Below, in pieces: positions 61,031-64,000 of a DNA stretch of 64,000 nt. The stretch spans positions 125,798,001 through 125,862,000 of the forward strand of contig JBITNC010000001.1 of assembly GCA_050084985.1 (NCBI GenBank). Reading direction: 5' to 3'. This stretch comes from Nageia nagi. Taxonomy: Eukaryota; Pinophyta. The notes under the pieces were generated by a model. It was not told where the DNA came from and searched no databases. It worked only from the letters and a program-made list of their open reading frames with translations. The position numbers and the translations under genes were made by a program. Position 1 is the first letter of the stretch; every line of letters begins with the position of its first letter.

Positions 61031-62003
61031 TCACTTACTTTCATAATTTGATCCAAATTTGTTACCTCCAAGAGAAGAGACTACCATGAGAGTTAAGGGG
61101 TTTGATGGTGTTCCAAAAAAATTAACAAGAATCATCACACTTCCAATCAAAGTGGGAAATAAGGTGCTTCAAACCCTCTTCTACATTATAGATGGAAAAC
61201 TTTGTTTTAATTTTATTCTTGGAAGACCTTGGATAAATGACATGAAAGGAGTAGCATCCACTTTGCATAGATGTTTCAAATTTTGTTTTGAAGGAAATAT
61301 TTACAAGGTAGAAGCAGATGAGTAGATAGCTAAGTAGTGCAATTATGTTCTCCTTGAGATATTTATTCCATATGATGCAAAGGATGAGGCTATACTAGCT
61401 AAGAATGATTAGGTTTACCAAAAAGTGTTACAAAAAATCAATGTCAAATATATCGAATTTGGTTCATACACTATCATAGATGTTAATAATATCAATCTAG
61501 GGAGAGATTTGGATGGATGGTAGGAGGCTAAGGAAAAGAAATGCTTGTTCTCATTTGGGATACATAAATATCATTGATTATCCTCTTTTGAAGAAATCAT
61601 GGAGGAAAATAAATATTACATTATCTCGTATTGTAGAAATGATCACAATGGCCAGGTTAGTCATTTGTTATTAACGTAAGAAGATGAATGGATAAGAGAT
61701 TATCAAAATTGATTTATTATTGAATGTGAAATAGATGATGAAGATGAAATACATGATATATACTTATTTGAGAATGATTATGCTTTCTTAGAATCTATGG
61801 GTGCTAGAACTGAATATCTAGCTAGGCATGAAAAGAGGGCTCGCAAACATTATCTAGATGTGCATGCTTGCTTTGGCAAATATATGGAGAATAAAATTGA
61901 AGGGTTGGGATAATTTCCATTTCTCACATCATTAGAATTAGAAATGACTTGGTTGAATGAAGAGATAGAGGAGGTCAACAATGGTTCCCAAGAGACACCA
62001 TGA
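61031..62003 (+). pseudogene. Protease remnant and linker, outer element
   Basis: The protease C-terminal half is clear: LPPREETTMRVKGFDGVP (61060-61113) and FILGRPWINDMKGVAST (61213-61263). The loop with the catalytic Asp present in the inner copy at 54671 appears to be deleted here. The linker follows, with stops TAG 61326-type (Gln in the inner copy), TAG 61335, TAG 61521 and TGA 62001, the last three at positions shared with the inner element. Confidence 0.8.
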
Positions 62004-62760
62004 TTCCTAAAAATGGGTAAGCTCCTTGAGGAACCTTTCCAAAATGAGTTGATTCAATCATTTCATGATTATTCTAAATTATTTGCATTATCATATAAAG
62101 ATATTATTGGATTAGATGAAAATTTTCTAGTACATAACTTGGTTGTTGAGAAAGGATTAGTTCCTATAAAGGAAAAACCAAGGAAGATACATTTTCAAAT
62201 TTCTTTACTAGTCAAGAAGGAAATAGAGAAATTATTGGAAGCTAGTTTTATTAGACCCATTGATTATTCAGAGTGGATGGCCAATGTAGTTTTGGTAAAG
62301 AAACCTATAGGTGAAATTAAAGTATGTACTAATTTTAGACATCTCAATAATGCATGTTCTAAAGATGACTTCCCACTACCCAACATAGATATGATCATTC
62401 ATTGTTTGGTAGGTTATGAGATGTCATCATTTATGGATGGATTTTTAGGATATTATCAAATCAAAATCAAGGAAAGTGATAAAAAAAAAAGCCTTTAAGA
62501 CTCCTTCAGGCAAATTTTTCTAAAAGGTAATGCCATTTGGTCTTAAGAATACAGGGGCCACATATCAAAGAGCAATGATAGCCATGTTTCATGACTTCAT
62601 TCATAAAACAGTAGAGGTCTATGTAGATGATATGTTGATAAAGTCAAAGAATAAAAAAGATGATGTAAAGGATATAAAAGTAGCATTTGAAAGGATGAAA
62701 AGTACAAATTAAGAATCAAACCTCAAAAATGTGTATTTGAGGTATCATTAGGAAAACTCT
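62004..62760 (+). pseudogene. Reverse transcriptase, outer element
   Basis: The open frame 62013-62498 holds MGKLLEEPFQNELIQSF, NLVVEKG, IEKLLEASFIRPIDYSEWMA, VCTNFRHLNNACSKDDFPLP and SFMDGFLGYYQIKI. An A-run at 62481-62490 then shifts the frame. 62530-62712 continues with MPFGLKNTGATYQRAM and the catalytic box YVDDMLIKSK. Confidence 0.9.
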
Positions 62761-63400
62761 TAGACATATTATCTCTAGAAGAGGAGTTGAAGTGGATCCA
62801 AAGAAAATTAAAGACATCATAGAAACGTCTCCTCCTACAAATCTTAGGTAATTGAGAAGCCTTCAAGGTAAGATTCAAGCTATAAAAAGATTTATTTATC
62901 AATTAATAGATAAGATAGCTCCTATGTCTCATTTACTTAAGAAAGAAGTTGAGTTTAAATGGGATGTTAAGTGTCAAGAAGCATTTGATAGAATAAAAGT
63001 GTATTTGCTACATCCACCAGTATTAGCTCCATATAGGCATGGAGAACCTCTTTGGCTCTATGTCTCAGCTACATAACATGCATTTGGGGTAATGGTGGCA
63101 AAGAAAGAAGATGGTAAAGAGAGAGTAGTCTTTTTTATTGGCAGAACATTGAAAGAGTATGAAACTAGGTACACACCCATTGAGAAGTTATGTCAATGTA
63201 TAGTATTTGCTACTGAGAGGTTGAGGTATTATATGATCAATAGCACAACACATGTACTTACTTAGGTAGACCCATTAATATATCTAATGTTAAAACCATG
63301 CCTCAATGCAAGGTCAGCAAAATAGATCATGCTACTTTAGGAGTTTGACCTCAAGTTTGTGAAATAAAAAATTAGTTAAAGGGTAGGCAATCATAGATTT
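62761..63400 (+). pseudogene. Degenerate RNase H, outer element
   Basis: LRSLQGKIQAIKRFI (62855-62900), LYVSAT followed by a stop TAA (the inner copy has GAG there), FFIGRTLKEYETRYTPIEKL (63130-63190), then TAG 63263 in T.VDP, shared with the inner copy at 56942. Confidence 0.85.
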
Positions 63401-64000
63401 TGTTACAAAGTTTCCCATGGAAGATAGTATAGAACTCATAAAAGAATTTGAGGATGAATGTGCTTTGGCAAAAACCATAGAACATGCAAAAGAGGATCAC
63501 CCATGGCCTTCTTTTGAAGAAAATAGGAATGTTGATGTTCCTCTTTCAGAGGTATTAGAATGTTGGAAAATGTATTTTGATGGATCACAATGTATGCAAG
63601 GTTTAGGAGCAGGAATAGTGTTGATATCACCTCAAAATGATGTCATTACCATGTAATACAAACTATAATTTTAATGAACTAACAATATGGTAGAATATGA
63701 AGATCTCATATTAGGATTAAAAGTAGCTATAGAGATTGGTATTACATATTTGCATATTTATGGGAATTCATAGTTGATAGTGAATAAAGTCAATGAGATC
63801 TATAACACCAAGGATGAAAAGCTTATTCCATATAAATTTATTATTACAAAACATGTTCCTTACTTTGAAGAGTATTAATTATAAAATATTCCAAGGAACA
63901 ATAATAGGTTGGTTGATGCAATGGCAAGTGCAGCTTCACTTATACTAATTGAGATAGAAAGTAGGGAGACTACTTTCACTATTAATAACTTGGGAAGTCC
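63401..64000 (+). pseudogene. Second RNase H of the outer element, cut by the window end
   Basis: Open piece 63417-63656 with MYFDGSQCMQGLGAGIVLISP (visible motifs FDGS and GAG), then MVEYEDLILGLKVAIEIG (about 63690-63745). HIYGNS follows, where the inner copy has RDS, so the third acidic residue is lost. It ends in RLVDAMASAAS (63907-63940) and SRETTFTI at the window end. Confidence 0.85.

Larger units (their letters stand above)
50192..64000 (+). mobile_element. Outer Tat-like LTR retrotransposon, interrupted by a relative, runs off the window
   Basis: Starts with a 5' LTR (50192-50932). The coding region continues to 52181, is interrupted by the inner element (52182-60669), and resumes at 60670 through the second RNase H at the window end. 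Removing the inner element restores the collinear order of gag, protease, reverse transcriptase and RNase H. Protein and LTR similarity show that it belongs to the same family as the inner element but is more decayed. Its integrase and 3' LTR lie beyond 64000. Confidence 0.9.

Overview
The window looks like repeat-rich nuclear DNA from a seed plant with a large genome. It is very AT-rich and dominated by old, nested, broken transposable elements: a hAT transposon, plant L1-type LINEs, and Ty3/gypsy elements of the dual-RNase-H (Tat-like) type. A gymnosperm would fit, but that is inference. There are no bacterial features. Only one reading frame, at 43.5-44.2 kb, looks like an unbroken non-transposon protein; every other coding signal is transposon-derived and carries stops or frameshifts.

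Layout. 0.1-0.6 kb: a near-perfect 499-bp inverted repeat built from a 24-bp minisatellite. 0.9-3.05 kb (minus): a hAT transposase pseudogene with a TTF-type finger. 3.4-3.96 kb: a second minisatellite sharing the core GATGAGCATC. 4.27-12.21 kb: 'unit A', homologous to 'unit B', which starts at 12.84 kb and is split into three pieces (12.84-13.42, 20.30-21.44 and 40.36-48.29 kb). Unit B was split by a LINE (13.43-20.28 kb, 19-bp target duplication) and by an 18.9-kb LTR retrotransposon (21.44-40.36 kb). Both units hold the same ORF followed by the same truncated LINE. The ORF is open in B (43538-44170) and ruined in A (9835-10147).

50.19 kb to the window end is a Tat-like LTR retrotransposon ('outer'). 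It is interrupted in its gag-pol coding region by an 8.49-kb member of the same family ('inner', 52182-60669) with a perfect 5-bp target duplication TATGT. The inner element keeps recognisable gag, protease, reverse transcriptase, degenerate RNase H, second (archaeal-type) RNase H and integrase. It has two frameshifts and 22 in-frame stops, mostly TAG where related proteins have Gln. Four stops lie at equivalent positions in the outer copy.

Relative order of events, inferred from nesting: formation of the ORF+LINE unit and its duplication; decay of A; LINE and 18.9-kb LTR insertions into B (LTRs now very diverged); the outer element; and most recently the inner element (LTRs differing by roughly 5-6% by eye). 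The points most worth following up are the preserved ORF in unit B, the self-complementary minisatellite pair flanking the hAT relic, the antisense gene in the 18.9-kb element, the extra 3' segment of the LINE, and the shared stops in the two nested elements.
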